From Bacteroidales bacterium (GTDB lineage: Bacteria; Bacteroidota; Bacteroidia; Bacteroidales; Muribaculaceae): a DNA stretch of 48,438 bases. The DNA is taken from positions 1-48,438 of the forward strand of contig JAJBVL010000077.1 in NCBI GenBank assembly GCA_020859845.1. Direction: 5' to 3'. A model generated the notes under the pieces. It was not told where the DNA came from. It did no database searches and saw only the letters and a list, made by a program, of their open reading frames with translations. The position numbers and the translations under genes are program-made. How positions within the stretch are numbered: the first letter of the stretch is position 1; each line of letters starts with the position of its first letter. This document shows, piece after piece, positions 26,531 through 34,919 of this stretch.

Positions 26531-28567
26531 TCAAAATTTAGGCGTGATGCCTATAAAAAACTCGAAGTTGATGCCCGGCATAGGACGAGAGAGTACCGAG
26601 AGATAATCTTCGTTGAAGAGATTATTGACGGCGAGCTTCAGGTCGAGGTTGACCCAGCGGGTATACACCACGCGCCCCAAGGAGACGTTGCTCATATAAT
26701 ATTTAGGCAGCCGGCCCGAGAGGGTGGTCTCGTTGCTACTCATGGTGAAGCGCTCGGAGTAGAAAGCCCACTGGTAAAGGAAAGTCCACGACCGCCACGA
26801 CAAGCGGCCAGTGGCTGTGGCAGAATGACGGGGGACATACGGCAATTGCTTACCCACCGACTTGTCGGCCACCGACATCGGCTCGCCACGATTGATGGAG
26901 GGTGTCCAAGAGTAGGTGGCGTTAAGGTCAAGCAGCCAGTCGGGGTGGAATTGCCACGACAGGGAGCTTTTGGCCTCCAGGCCGTAGGCATGGACCTTCT
27001 TGACATTGCGCGGCGAGAAGAAACCTTTGGGGGTAGGGAGCCATATTATCCAGTCGTCGATGTAGGAGTCAAACCACGTCAAGCCACCGCTCCATACCCA
27101 CTTCCCCGCCCTGCCGGTGGAGAACGAGGCGCCGACATCGTAGGTGAAGCCACTCTCGTTCTTCAAGTCGGGGTTGCCACCGGGGAGAAAATAGAGGTCG
27201 TTGAGCGAGGGAAACTTGTAGTTGCGAGATATGGAAGCGCGTGCCGTGATATTTCCCCGCCGGCTTATGACCCCATCCACAAAGAAGGCAGGGATGATAG
27301 GGGCCCAGCGGTCGCCCATCATGTCCTCGCGTAGCACCACCGACAAGCCCAGCCGAGGCGTTGGTTGCCACTTGGCGGAGACGGCCCCCGACATCTCAGC
27401 GCGCTTCTTGTCGTAGCCCACCGTGGCATTGTCGCCATCCTGCAGCACGATGTTTTTGTCGTCTGACTTCACCAAGTGTTGGTATAGAGCCAAGTTGGCA
27501 GTAAACATCCATTGACGGTTGGCGGAGTAGAGCTGGCCTTCGCCTTGTCCGTAGAAGGTATTCACTCGAGAGCGCGAGCGTGTCATGGTCTGCATACCAC
27601 CAGCGCCACCCACGTCGCGCTTATAGTCGTAGGCCATCCACGTATGGATATAGCCAGCCTTCACATTTGTGCTCCAGCTGTAGCGAGTGTGGCCCCACGA
27701 AAGGATGGCGCGGAGAGTGTTTTCGCGTTGCCGGTTGTCAAACGACGTGTAGTCGGCATAGTCGGTGGTAAGCAACGGCAACTCGCGATTGCTATGGATA
27801 AACCACGCACTGAGGCCCAGGCGGTCGCCTCGCAGCGTGTTGTAGTACACCTCTTGGAGCAGATGAAGGTCGCGGAAAGCGCCGCTCTTATTTCGCTCCT
27901 TAGGGTAATATTGGCCTATGATCTGATGGTTGTCGTCGTAGATGTTGAGCTTCTTGTCGTGGTTGGTATATTTGTAGTCGTTGGGTGAGGAAGAGTAGAC
28001 AGCACGCGTAGAGGATGTCCAATGCTCCGAGCCATAACTCACGCGGAGAAACTCGTCAAACGTCTTAAACGACCCGATGCCTTGCACATACTGCATGTTC
28101 AAGCCCTCCTCCGCCTCGGGGAGAGTGGCGAGCCTTACCAATCCTCCAAGACCTCCGCCAGCCTCGTTGACCGAGGATGTGCCGTGGAGCAATGAGGCTT
28201 GATCGATAAAGTAGGCCGGGATAGTGGAGAAGTCGGTAGAGCCCAGCATGGGGTTGTTGATCTTCATGCCGTTCCATGTCACTTGTGTATGGCTCGGCGA
28301 AGTGCCACGAAACGACACGGTGGATAGCGTGGCTCTACCGTAGCTCTTCACGAAGATAGGCGTGTTGAAGGTCAAGATATCGGCCATCGACAACGCAATG
28401 TTTTCCTTGAGGGTGGCAGAGTCGAGCGCGGTCTTCTGCACCCCTATATCGCGCATAGGGCGCTTTCCCACCACAGTCACCTGAGGCAACTGTCGATGCT
28501 GAGCCCAAGCCATCGATGGGAGACAGAGCGATAATATTAGCAGGCGTAGTAGAGCTTTCATTTCCAA
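26531..28567 (-). CDS. TonB-dependent receptor (BtuB-like)
   Basis: A 678-residue outer-membrane receptor. Signal peptide (ends SMAWA-Q, about residue 22), TonB-box-like QVTVVGKRP, plug domain to about 150 (NTPIFVKSYGRATLSTVSFRG; HTQVTWNGMKINNP; GGLGGLVRLAT), then a beta-barrel ending in an aromatic residue (GITPKF). Substrate cobalamin is inferred from the riboswitch and the BtuG-like partner encoded just upstream. Its start overlaps the propeller gene by 10 bp. Confidence 0.92.
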   Translation of the reverse strand: MEMKALLRLLILSLCLPSMAWAQHRQLPQVTVVGKRPMRDIGVQKTALDSATLKENIALSMADILTFNTPIFVKSYGRATLSTVSFRGTSPSHTQVTWNGMKINNPMLGSTDFSTIPAYFIDQASLLHGTSSVNEAGGGLGGLVRLATLPEAEEGLNMQYVQGIGSFKTFDEFLRVSYGSEHWTSSTRAVYSSSPNDYKYTNHDKKLNIYDDNHQIIGQYYPKERNKSGAFRDLHLLQEVYYNTLRGDRLGLSAWFIHSNRELPLLTTDYADYTSFDNRQRENTLRAILSWGHTRYSWSTNVKAGYIHTWMAYDYKRDVGGAGGMQTMTRSRSRVNTFYGQGEGQLYSANRQWMFTANLALYQHLVKSDDKNIVLQDGDNATVGYDKKRAEMSGAVSAKWQPTPRLGLSVVLREDMMGDRWAPIIPAFFVDGVISRRGNITARASISRNYKFPSLNDLYFLPGGNPDLKNESGFTYDVGASFSTGRAGKWVWSGGLTWFDSYIDDWIIWLPTPKGFFSPRNVKKVHAYGLEAKSSLSWQFHPDWLLDLNATYSWTPSINRGEPMSVADKSVGKQLPYVPRHSATATGRLSWRSWTFLYQWAFYSERFTMSSNETTLSGRLPKYYMSNVSLGRVVYTRWVNLDLKLAVNNLFNEDYLSVLSRPMPGINFEFFIGITPKF

Positions 28568-29628
28568 GCAAAAGCGCCGGGAATCACCCCGACATAAAAC
28601 GAATCAATTAGCTGCCCATCCTCGCTATAGCGATATATCATGCCCGGTTGCTGATAGTCGATGGCATCGGCCACATAGACATCACCGTTGAAGGGGCTTA
28701 CTGTCAAGCCATAATAAATCGTGGATTGATACTCCAAGAAAGGCTTCACTGGCAGGCGCGAGGCCATCACGTCCATGCGCCAGATGTCGTTGTTGATCCA
28801 ATAGAGCATGGTAGCATCGCCATTATGCTGAAGCTCGGTGGGCGATTCGCCGAGGGCAAACTTCCACGACTGCTCAACGGAGAATGTCGCGGCATCTATC
28901 TTCCAAAGCGTGGGCGCCTCGTAGCCGTAGGGAGAGCCTTCATAGCCGCCGTCGCTCATCACCCATAGTTTGCCATAGGCATCAAGCACTATCGAGTTGG
29001 GCTGTAGGCCTACTGTGAGCTGGTCTACTATCTCATCGGTGGTGGAGTCAATCTTGAGCACTCGGTTTTGGTAGCTCCAGCAGGTGACATAGACGTAGCG
29101 CCCATATTGGACCATCTGCTCCGTGGAGCCGCTTTCCATGGTCATGTCGGGGACGGTGATGTAGCCCGTCACTTGATACGTCTGAGGATTGACAACAAAT
29201 ATACGATTGTCCCAGAGCTGGGTGACGTAGGCTTTGGTATCGCTCAGGAAGTGGATATAGCGAGGCGATGCGAGATTCTCTATACGCCCCACTTCACGAA
29301 AGGTAGTGGCATCGATGGCAAAGATTACATGGCTATTGTTGACCACAATCCATCCCACGCCCTTACGCACCACCATCGACTGGGCCACATCGCCAAGCTT
29401 GTAGCCGTTGGCGCGGAGAAACACTTCGTTTTCCACCTCCATGGTCGTGGGGTCGTAATAGCTCAGGGTGGCGTTGCCATACTGGAAATTGCCCTCGTTG
29501 GTGATGAAGAGGCCTTCGCCTGTGGCGTCAAAGTCCTCCATGTCCACATAGTCCCACTTCATACACCCTCCCAATCCTGCCATCAGGAGGGTCAGAGCTA
29601 ATAATATGCCCAGCCGTCTACTCTTCAT
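28558..29628 (-). CDS. BtuG-like surface beta-propeller lipoprotein
   Basis: A 356-residue lipoprotein (lipobox LGGC at about residue 22) with YncE/DUF5074-type propeller blades: GLFITNEGNFQYGNATLSYYD, IFVVNPQTYQVTGYITVPDM, NSIVLDAYGKLWVMSDGG and the closing VGVIPGAFAWK. In Bacteroides, BtuG proteins of this kind bind vitamin B12 at the cell surface with picomolar-range affinity and cap BtuB. The gene order here (PKD protein, propeller, receptor) and the overlaps on both sides (11 and 10 bp) match that use. Confidence 0.9.
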   Translation of the reverse strand: MKSRRLGILLALTLLMAGLGGCMKWDYVDMEDFDATGEGLFITNEGNFQYGNATLSYYDPTTMEVENEVFLRANGYKLGDVAQSMVVRKGVGWIVVNNSHVIFAIDATTFREVGRIENLASPRYIHFLSDTKAYVTQLWDNRIFVVNPQTYQVTGYITVPDMTMESGSTEQMVQYGRYVYVTCWSYQNRVLKIDSTTDEIVDQLTVGLQPNSIVLDAYGKLWVMSDGGYEGSPYGYEAPTLWKIDAATFSVEQSWKFALGESPTELQHNGDATMLYWINNDIWRMDVMASRLPVKPFLEYQSTIYYGLTVSPFNGDVYVADAIDYQQPGMIYRYSEDGQLIDSFYVGVIPGAFAWK

Positions 29629-31426
29629 TAGCCGTCATGCTATAGTCGCTGATAGAGAACACCTCACACGAATTTTCGCCTATCGCCCCCGACTCTGCCA
29701 GGAGGGCTTGCTGCACCTTCACGAAGTCGATATACTGCAGATTGACCAGTGTCTGGTCGGGATAAATGGCGTTGGAGATATGGAAACCCGTTCGCTGAGG
29801 ATAGCCCTCGATGTTGTCGCTGCCAAGATTGTCGGCGTAGCCCCAGTCGTAGGCGGGGTTGATCCATGTCCCTGAGTCGGTCTTCTGGTTGCGAGCCTCA
29901 AGGCATGTCCCATAGAGGGTATAGCTGTCGGCCTCTATCCAGGCTGGATAGTAATAGTCCTGAGAGTGGAAAGCACTGAGATAGCTGACCACCCCCGTCT
30001 CGCCATTGCTGGCCTTCCACGGCGTGTTCATGCCCGGCGATGAGGGTCGGTAATAAGTGACGGCAAAGTCTTGCTGGGTGGAGGAGAGGCCCGTCTCGCT
30101 GCCTCGTAGCTCATACCATTCGTCGTCGGGGAGGCCATTGCCGTTGGTGTCTTGGCTCACCCACACCACTCCCGGCTCGCAAGAATTGACAAAGGCATTG
30201 CCTTGTATAGCAAAGTCGTACTCGCTGCCATTGGCCACGATGCTGTGATCAAATCCCACGATAACATATCCGCCAAAACTACCGAGCGACACGAAGAGCT
30301 TTTGATCCAAGCGATTGAAAGCCCACTCGTTGGCTGCCTCGATGGTGGTCTCAGCGCCAGTAAATCCTCCAGTTGAAGAAGTCTCGTTGATAAATTGACC
30401 GGGAGCGGGGACGTATTCATATACTGCTGTCTGATAAGCCGATGAAGAGGCAGTCTTGGCGCGCAGCTGACCAGCTTCGCTTGGCGACAGGCAGGTCACC
30501 TTCACCTCGGCAGAGCCAACCCCGGCGCCTTGCTCCACATTGCGTGTCAAGGCCTTGGTAGAAGCGCGGCTCATTTTCTCGCTGACGCTGACCGTCACGT
30601 AGTAGACCCCGGTCTCCGATGGCTCGAAGCGCAGGGTGGATAGGCCACCTTCCACCTCCTCGCCGTTGACGCTCCAGGTGTATTGTGGGTCGTCGAAAAG
30701 GTCGATAAGGGGGGTTAAGAAGATTGGGCGTCCCAAAAGCACATAGCGGTCGGTCGACGGTTGGAAATAGCTCTGCTGTGGGAAACGTACATCGTAGGGC
30801 ATTTCGTCGACCACCTCCACTGTAAATTCCTTGGTAGCGGTGCCATCCACATTAGAGGCGTTGATAGTAATGGTATAATTGCCCAGCTCTATCTGATTGA
30901 AGGTGTAGGAAAGCTCCTCCCCTACCTTCTCCCCATTGAGCAGCCACTCTATAGAGAATCCCTCCATATCGGCATGTTGGATATCGGGAGTGAAAATATA
31001 ATCGGTCGATGCCATCACCTTAAGGCCTTGTTCAGGCAGTGACAACGAGATGAGGGGGGGTGTCAGTTCCACCACTTCTACGCGCACGTCCTCCTTCACT
31101 GTATAATAGTCGGTGATGACGTTGAAGGTCAAGTAGTAGGTGCCGAGGGCATCCCAGGCTCGTGTCAGCGTAAGCTCGTTGCCCACTATCTCAGAGCCTT
31201 CATACCATAGATAAGAGGCACCCGTGGAGTTGGCCACGATAGGAGTAATGGTGAGTGGTTGCCCCACCTTGGTGGAGTAGATACCAGTCTCGTTATCAAA
31301 GGTTACTACGGGTTTTTGTGGCTTTTCCTCGGCTGGATCGTTGTCGGAGTTGCACGCTGTGGTCAGCTGACCCAAGAGAGAGGCCAATAGGATTGGGAAG
31401 CCAAAAGAGAGCTGTCGTGATGTCAT
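29618..31426 (-). CDS. PKD-domain surface lipoprotein of B12 locus
   Basis: About 602 residues starting at ATG 31424-31426, giving MTSRQLSFGFPILLASLLG and lipobox LTTAC. A longer frame to 31495 would intrude into the riboswitch leader and is rejected. Three PKD/Ig-like beta-sandwich domains fill about 30-300. The C-terminal domain has GGYVIVGFDHSI and SQDTNGNGLPDDEWYELRGSE, a Ca-binding-like acidic segment often seen in proteins beside Bacteroidetes cobalamin receptors. It is probably a surface accessory for B12 capture; direct binding is not shown by sequence. Confidence 0.85.
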   Translation of the reverse strand: MTSRQLSFGFPILLASLLGQLTTACNSDNDPAEEKPQKPVVTFDNETGIYSTKVGQPLTITPIVANSTGASYLWYEGSEIVGNELTLTRAWDALGTYYLTFNVITDYYTVKEDVRVEVVELTPPLISLSLPEQGLKVMASTDYIFTPDIQHADMEGFSIEWLLNGEKVGEELSYTFNQIELGNYTITINASNVDGTATKEFTVEVVDEMPYDVRFPQQSYFQPSTDRYVLLGRPIFLTPLIDLFDDPQYTWSVNGEEVEGGLSTLRFEPSETGVYYVTVSVSEKMSRASTKALTRNVEQGAGVGSAEVKVTCLSPSEAGQLRAKTASSSAYQTAVYEYVPAPGQFINETSSTGGFTGAETTIEAANEWAFNRLDQKLFVSLGSFGGYVIVGFDHSIVANGSEYDFAIQGNAFVNSCEPGVVWVSQDTNGNGLPDDEWYELRGSETGLSSTQQDFAVTYYRPSSPGMNTPWKASNGETGVVSYLSAFHSQDYYYPAWIEADSYTLYGTCLEARNQKTDSGTWINPAYDWGYADNLGSDNIEGYPQRTGFHISNAIYPDQTLVNLQYIDFVKVQQALLAESGAIGENSCEVFSISDYSMTANEE

Positions 31427-31461
31427 TGTCAGGGCGATAAACAATATAACTATCGCACGCG

Positions 31462-31550
31462 GAAGACCCTGCCGAAGGAAGCGTAAACTCTCCACTCGAT
31501 CTCCCGCGAGCTTTTGGTTAATAGTGAATAAAAAGAGGGATGGGTCTTCT
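31462..31550 (-). promoter_or_regulatory. Possible riboswitch expression platform
   Basis: In the leader RNA the B12-box core GAAGACCC (minus-strand sense of 31542-31549) is perfectly complementary to GGGTCTTC (31469-31462), 36 bases before the start codon. Pairing would be exclusive with the ligand-bound fold and could be the switching helix. Confidence 0.45.
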
Positions 31551-31705
31551 GACTTGCCTCACGCCAAGGGTAGGTGTCTTGCGTCTTCCCAGCCGCGAGG
31601 GCCAGTGACTTAGAGTGCAAGATGCGTTGTGGTGGTTCTCGGAGAGAGCGCCACGGAGGTTTACAGCAGCGGGAACTGTTCTGGACTTTCACCAGATTCC
31701 AATCA
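31535..31705 (-). promoter_or_regulatory. Cobalamin riboswitch
   Basis: On the minus strand the aptamer opens with GGAATCTGGTGAAAGTCC (31700-31683), then CCCGCTGCTGTAA, and ends with the B12 box GGCAAGTCAGAAGACCC (31558-31542). These are the signature blocks of adenosyl/hydroxocobalamin riboswitches. It sits between the promoter at 31725-31755 and the PKD lipoprotein gene and should repress the surface B12 uptake operon when cobalamin is plentiful. Confidence 0.95.
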
Positions 31706-31724
31706 TTCCTCAATTAATTGACCA

Positions 31725-31755
31725 CAAAGTTAGCCGTTTTGTTCTACTTCTCAAA
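31725..31755 (-). promoter_or_regulatory. B12 operon promoter
   Basis: Minus strand: TTTG ending at 31752, a 19-bp spacer, TAACTTTG (31732-31725), 20 bp before the riboswitch aptamer. Confidence 0.8.
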
Positions 31756-31951
31756 AATTTTTTACAAGAAAGACTGCTCTGTCCCCATTGCTATTTGCTT
31801 TACCCTACCGTCATGTTTTTAGGCTCTGTTACACATCTGAATCCCATAAAGACTCTTTTATCGGCCACAAATAGCCACTGCCCCCATCATAAATAAGATA
31901 TAGCACGCCTCACTCATAACTTCTATTTACATTACTGCATTCAAAACGTCT

Positions 31952-32016
31952 TTACAATCGTCTGATTTGTCTATATACATATCTTATTTGTCTATTTTCT
32001 TTAAGGGTGATTGTAA
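31952..32016. promoter_or_regulatory. Nested repeats upstream of C10 protease
   Basis: Inverted repeat TTACAATC (31952-31959) / GATTGTAA (32009-32016) encloses two copies of ATTTGTCTAT (31965-31974 and 31986-31995) exactly 21 bp apart, two helical turns. This looks like a binding site for a dimeric or tandem regulator. The rest of 31760-32100 holds no gene; a small hairpin AGAGGA/TCCTCT lies near 32046-32065. Confidence 0.45.
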
Positions 32017-32100
32017 GATTTTGCCAATTCACATATCCTATCTATAGAGGAGGATCTTTCCTCTTCAAAGTTTTATAATAAAATTAAACAATCCAATCTC

Positions 32101-33546
32101 ATGAGAAAACCCTCTCATTTAGTAGCCGTCTGCGCATTGGTGCTCATAGGCTGCTCTCAACAAGGTCCATTAACGGACCAGGAAACGGAAAGCCCGTCGC
32201 AATTGACTGGAGCTCTCCTTAACGTCCCCGACACCGTCACTGTGGTGGAGAGTTCGAGTGCTCTCAACGTGGCCGCAGCAGTGCTCGCAGAGAACGGCTC
32301 ACGCTCAACCGGAAGAATCCCCGATGATGTAAAGACTGTTAGCAACGAAGACGGCATCCCTCTTTACTACGTTGTCAACCTTCTGGGAGGAGGATACGTA
32401 GTGGTGTCGGCAACGCGTGACTACACTCCCATCATTGCCTATTCCGAAGATGGACATTTCTCCATTCCGCTAGGAGAAGAGAACGGCGTCTCCCTATGGA
32501 TGGCTCTCCAAGAAGAGAACATCAGGCAGGCATCAGCTCAGCCCGACAGCGTGCGACTTGCCTTCCGCCAAGAATGGAGCCGCTACAACCCAAGCTCACA
32601 AGAGCTGCCCACTCAAGGCCAATCCAGGAGTCTCGAACCCTCGCAGATCTACGACATAAGCTATGCAGTCTCAGAGTGGCGGAACCAGGGCTACTATGTC
32701 TATTCCTATGAGAATTTCCAAGCGACTCCCGAGTATATCGCCCTCACAGAAGGGGAGCGTTCTCAAATGGAACAATGGTACCATTTCAACGAAGTGTATG
32801 GTTTCGACCCCTCGGAGACTGTATTTGTTAGGATAAAATATAACACACAAACCACCAGCACTGGTCCTCTTCTCTCCACCACATGGGGCCAAGATATGGG
32901 ATACAACAAGTATGTCCCTAATTATACCACCTCAAAACCCTACAATTGGCCCCTGGGATGCAATGCTGTCGCCGCTGGACAAATAATGAGGTACCATGAA
33001 AAACCTACCACCTATAGTTGGAGTCAAATGCCAGATGATACTCCAAGCGATGTGACAGCAGCCTTTCTGTACGATGTCGCTGAGGCCTGCAACACTTCCT
33101 ATTATCAGAGTTATGCCGAAGCTTCTGTAGCAAATGTTAAATCTGCTTTAAAATCTTTTGGCTTTACTTCTTCAACGAGTGCTAATTATACCCAAAGTCA
33201 AGTTCAAAGCCAGATTAATAATGCTCGCCCCGTATTTATGAGAGGAGATGACTCCACATATGGAGGACACGCGTGGGTATGCGACGGTTACAGACTCTCC
33301 TATTCCACTACTGAGATCTCGATGATGGCTTATGTAGGAGAATATTATTCTATGGCAGGGTCAAATTCTATGGAAAATTTATGGTCAAGAACTACTCAAG
33401 GAGGAAGTTCCTCATATTTCCATAACAATTGGGGATGGAGTGGAAGTGCTAATGGATGGTTTAGTACTGGCACTTTTAACCCAACAGTGGGCTCTGTAAG
33501 CTATAATTTTAACAATACATTAAGGATCATTTATAATATCTATTAA
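32101..33546 (+). CDS. C10 (streptopain-like) cysteine protease lipoprotein
   Basis: A 481-residue secreted protease. Signal peptide with lipobox (LVLIGC, Cys at about 18), a long inhibitory prodomain to about residue 255 (YYVVNLLGGGYVVVSATRDYTPIIAYSEDG is typical of C10 propeptides; quoted only to show type in parts: LLGGGYVVVSATRD), then the papain-like domain. The catalytic Cys is at about 287 in WPLGCNAVAAGQ. The catalytic His is at about 388 in YGGHAWVCDGY, and Asn/Trp lie in HNNWGWSGSANGWF. From about 33060 the coding DNA becomes clearly more AT-rich than the prodomain part. The serpin gene begins 18 bp downstream on the same strand. Confidence 0.93.
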   Translation: MRKPSHLVAVCALVLIGCSQQGPLTDQETESPSQLTGALLNVPDTVTVVESSSALNVAAAVLAENGSRSTGRIPDDVKTVSNEDGIPLYYVVNLLGGGYVVVSATRDYTPIIAYSEDGHFSIPLGEENGVSLWMALQEENIRQASAQPDSVRLAFRQEWSRYNPSSQELPTQGQSRSLEPSQIYDISYAVSEWRNQGYYVYSYENFQATPEYIALTEGERSQMEQWYHFNEVYGFDPSETVFVRIKYNTQTTSTGPLLSTTWGQDMGYNKYVPNYTTSKPYNWPLGCNAVAAGQIMRYHEKPTTYSWSQMPDDTPSDVTAAFLYDVAEACNTSYYQSYAEASVANVKSALKSFGFTSSTSANYTQSQVQSQINNARPVFMRGDDSTYGGHAWVCDGYRLSYSTTEISMMAYVGEYYSMAGSNSMENLWSRTTQGGSSSYFHNNWGWSGSANGWFSTGTFNPTVGSVSYNFNNTLRIIYNIY

Positions 33547-33564
33547 CCAAGTCATTTTATACCT

Positions 33565-34812
33565 ATGAAACGTTTTCTTCACTTTTGTATAGGACTTATA
33601 GGCATAAGTTTTTGTATTTCCAGCTGTTCCTCCAACGATGAGCCACAGGACACAGAGGACCAGAATCCTCGTGTAGATATAATCCTCTCGCGTAGCGAGA
33701 AAGTGATGGTAGACAACAATCTTTCTTTCTCCGTTGACCTTCTTCAGGCTATCGACTCCCTAAGGGAAGGGAATTTCATGGTGTCACCTCTGGCATTGGC
33801 CAACAACCTCGTATTCTATGCTAATGGAGCCTCAGGAGAGACCCTAGAGGAGATACTCAGCGCAATAAATCCAACTGGTACATCCATCGAGGAACTGACC
33901 CAACTGTACAGGCGGCTCCAATCTCTGCTCCCCTCGCTGGACAAGCAGTCGGAGGTAGGGATGTATGGATGCTTCGCCCGCTGTAAAAAATTGTTGTCAT
34001 CCCTTTCTCCCACATTCGTTGACCAAGTTTCCGATCTGAATATTGAGACCTTACCAATCTATGATTCCCAGACGGAAATGCTTGATGCCGTAAGGAAATG
34101 GTCAAAAGAAATGGTAGGAATTGATCCTGACTACGGTGACCTTTACCAGGAATCTTCCTTGGCCGCGATTACCCTCAACGCTGTTTCTTTCCGCGGCACT
34201 TGGAGAAATGCCTTCTACTCAGAGAGCACTTATAAAAGCAATTTCTATGGGCGCAATTCGACATCGCGCGTGGAGATGATGCACCGAGCATTCACTACAA
34301 AAGCTTGGGCTGAGGATGGCATATCGTGGGTGGTGTTGCCTTACGGCAACGAGGCTTACTCTATGGTGATTGCCATGCCCGATGAAGGAGCAGACCCAAA
34401 AATCACACTTCCGCTCGAGTGGCCCAACGAGCAATTTAGCTCAAAAGTGGATCTTAGCCTCCCAAAATTCACACTTGAAGACCACATGGATGTAAAAGAG
34501 GCGTTAAAGGCTATCGGCATCACGACAGCCTTCCAGGACAACGCCGACTTCTTCGATATGTATGAATGGCCAGACAGCATGAAGGAGCATAAAAATATCA
34601 CCATGAAATTGGGTCCTATTCTGCAAGATTCTAAGATTGAGGTTGAGGAATCTGGCACGGTGGCTACTACAGTCTCCAGTGCTTCACAATTTGTACAGAC
34701 CGCTAATCCGACTTCGCTTAATGAAATTGTAGTGGACCATCCCTTCTACTTCTTCATCCGCGAGCAGAGCACTGGCCTTATCCTCTTCATGGGTAAGATA
34801 GAGAATTTATAA
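33565..34812 (+). CDS. Serpin lipoprotein, inhibitory type
   Basis: A 415-residue protease inhibitor anchored by a lipobox (CISSC at about 20). Serpin landmarks: FMVSPLALANNLVFYANGA (helix B), TLNAVSFRGTWRNAF (strand 3A), and the C-terminal VVDHPFYFFIRE and GLILFMGKIENL. The reactive-centre hinge EESGTVATTVSSAS keeps small residues and Thr at P14, as in true inhibitors. Counting from hinge Gly as P15 puts Gln at P1, Val at P2 and Phe at P3. It directly follows the C10 protease gene, so control of that enzyme or of host proteases is plausible (inference). Confidence 0.94.
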   Translation: MKRFLHFCIGLIGISFCISSCSSNDEPQDTEDQNPRVDIILSRSEKVMVDNNLSFSVDLLQAIDSLREGNFMVSPLALANNLVFYANGASGETLEEILSAINPTGTSIEELTQLYRRLQSLLPSLDKQSEVGMYGCFARCKKLLSSLSPTFVDQVSDLNIETLPIYDSQTEMLDAVRKWSKEMVGIDPDYGDLYQESSLAAITLNAVSFRGTWRNAFYSESTYKSNFYGRNSTSRVEMMHRAFTTKAWAEDGISWVVLPYGNEAYSMVIAMPDEGADPKITLPLEWPNEQFSSKVDLSLPKFTLEDHMDVKEALKAIGITTAFQDNADFFDMYEWPDSMKEHKNITMKLGPILQDSKIEVEESGTVATTVSSASQFVQTANPTSLNEIVVDHPFYFFIREQSTGLILFMGKIENL

Positions 34813-34855
34813 AAACCAGCAACCCGATTCCTATATAGGATTTAAGACAAAATGG

Positions 34856-34885
34856 GCCGTGACACCAGTCACGGCTCATATTTTT
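34856..34885 (+). terminator. Terminator of protease-serpin operon
   Basis: GCCGTGAC-ACCA-GTCACGGC, an 8-bp perfect stem, followed by TCATATTTTT. Confidence 0.85.
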
Positions 34886-34919
34886 GCCCATGCATAGATA
34901 ATATGAGGCACCTATTATT

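Noticed and set aside
31427-31495. N-terminal extension of the PKD lipoprotein starting at 31495
   Set aside because: It would place the signal peptide internally and run into the riboswitch switching region; ATG 31426 gives a proper lipoprotein signal.
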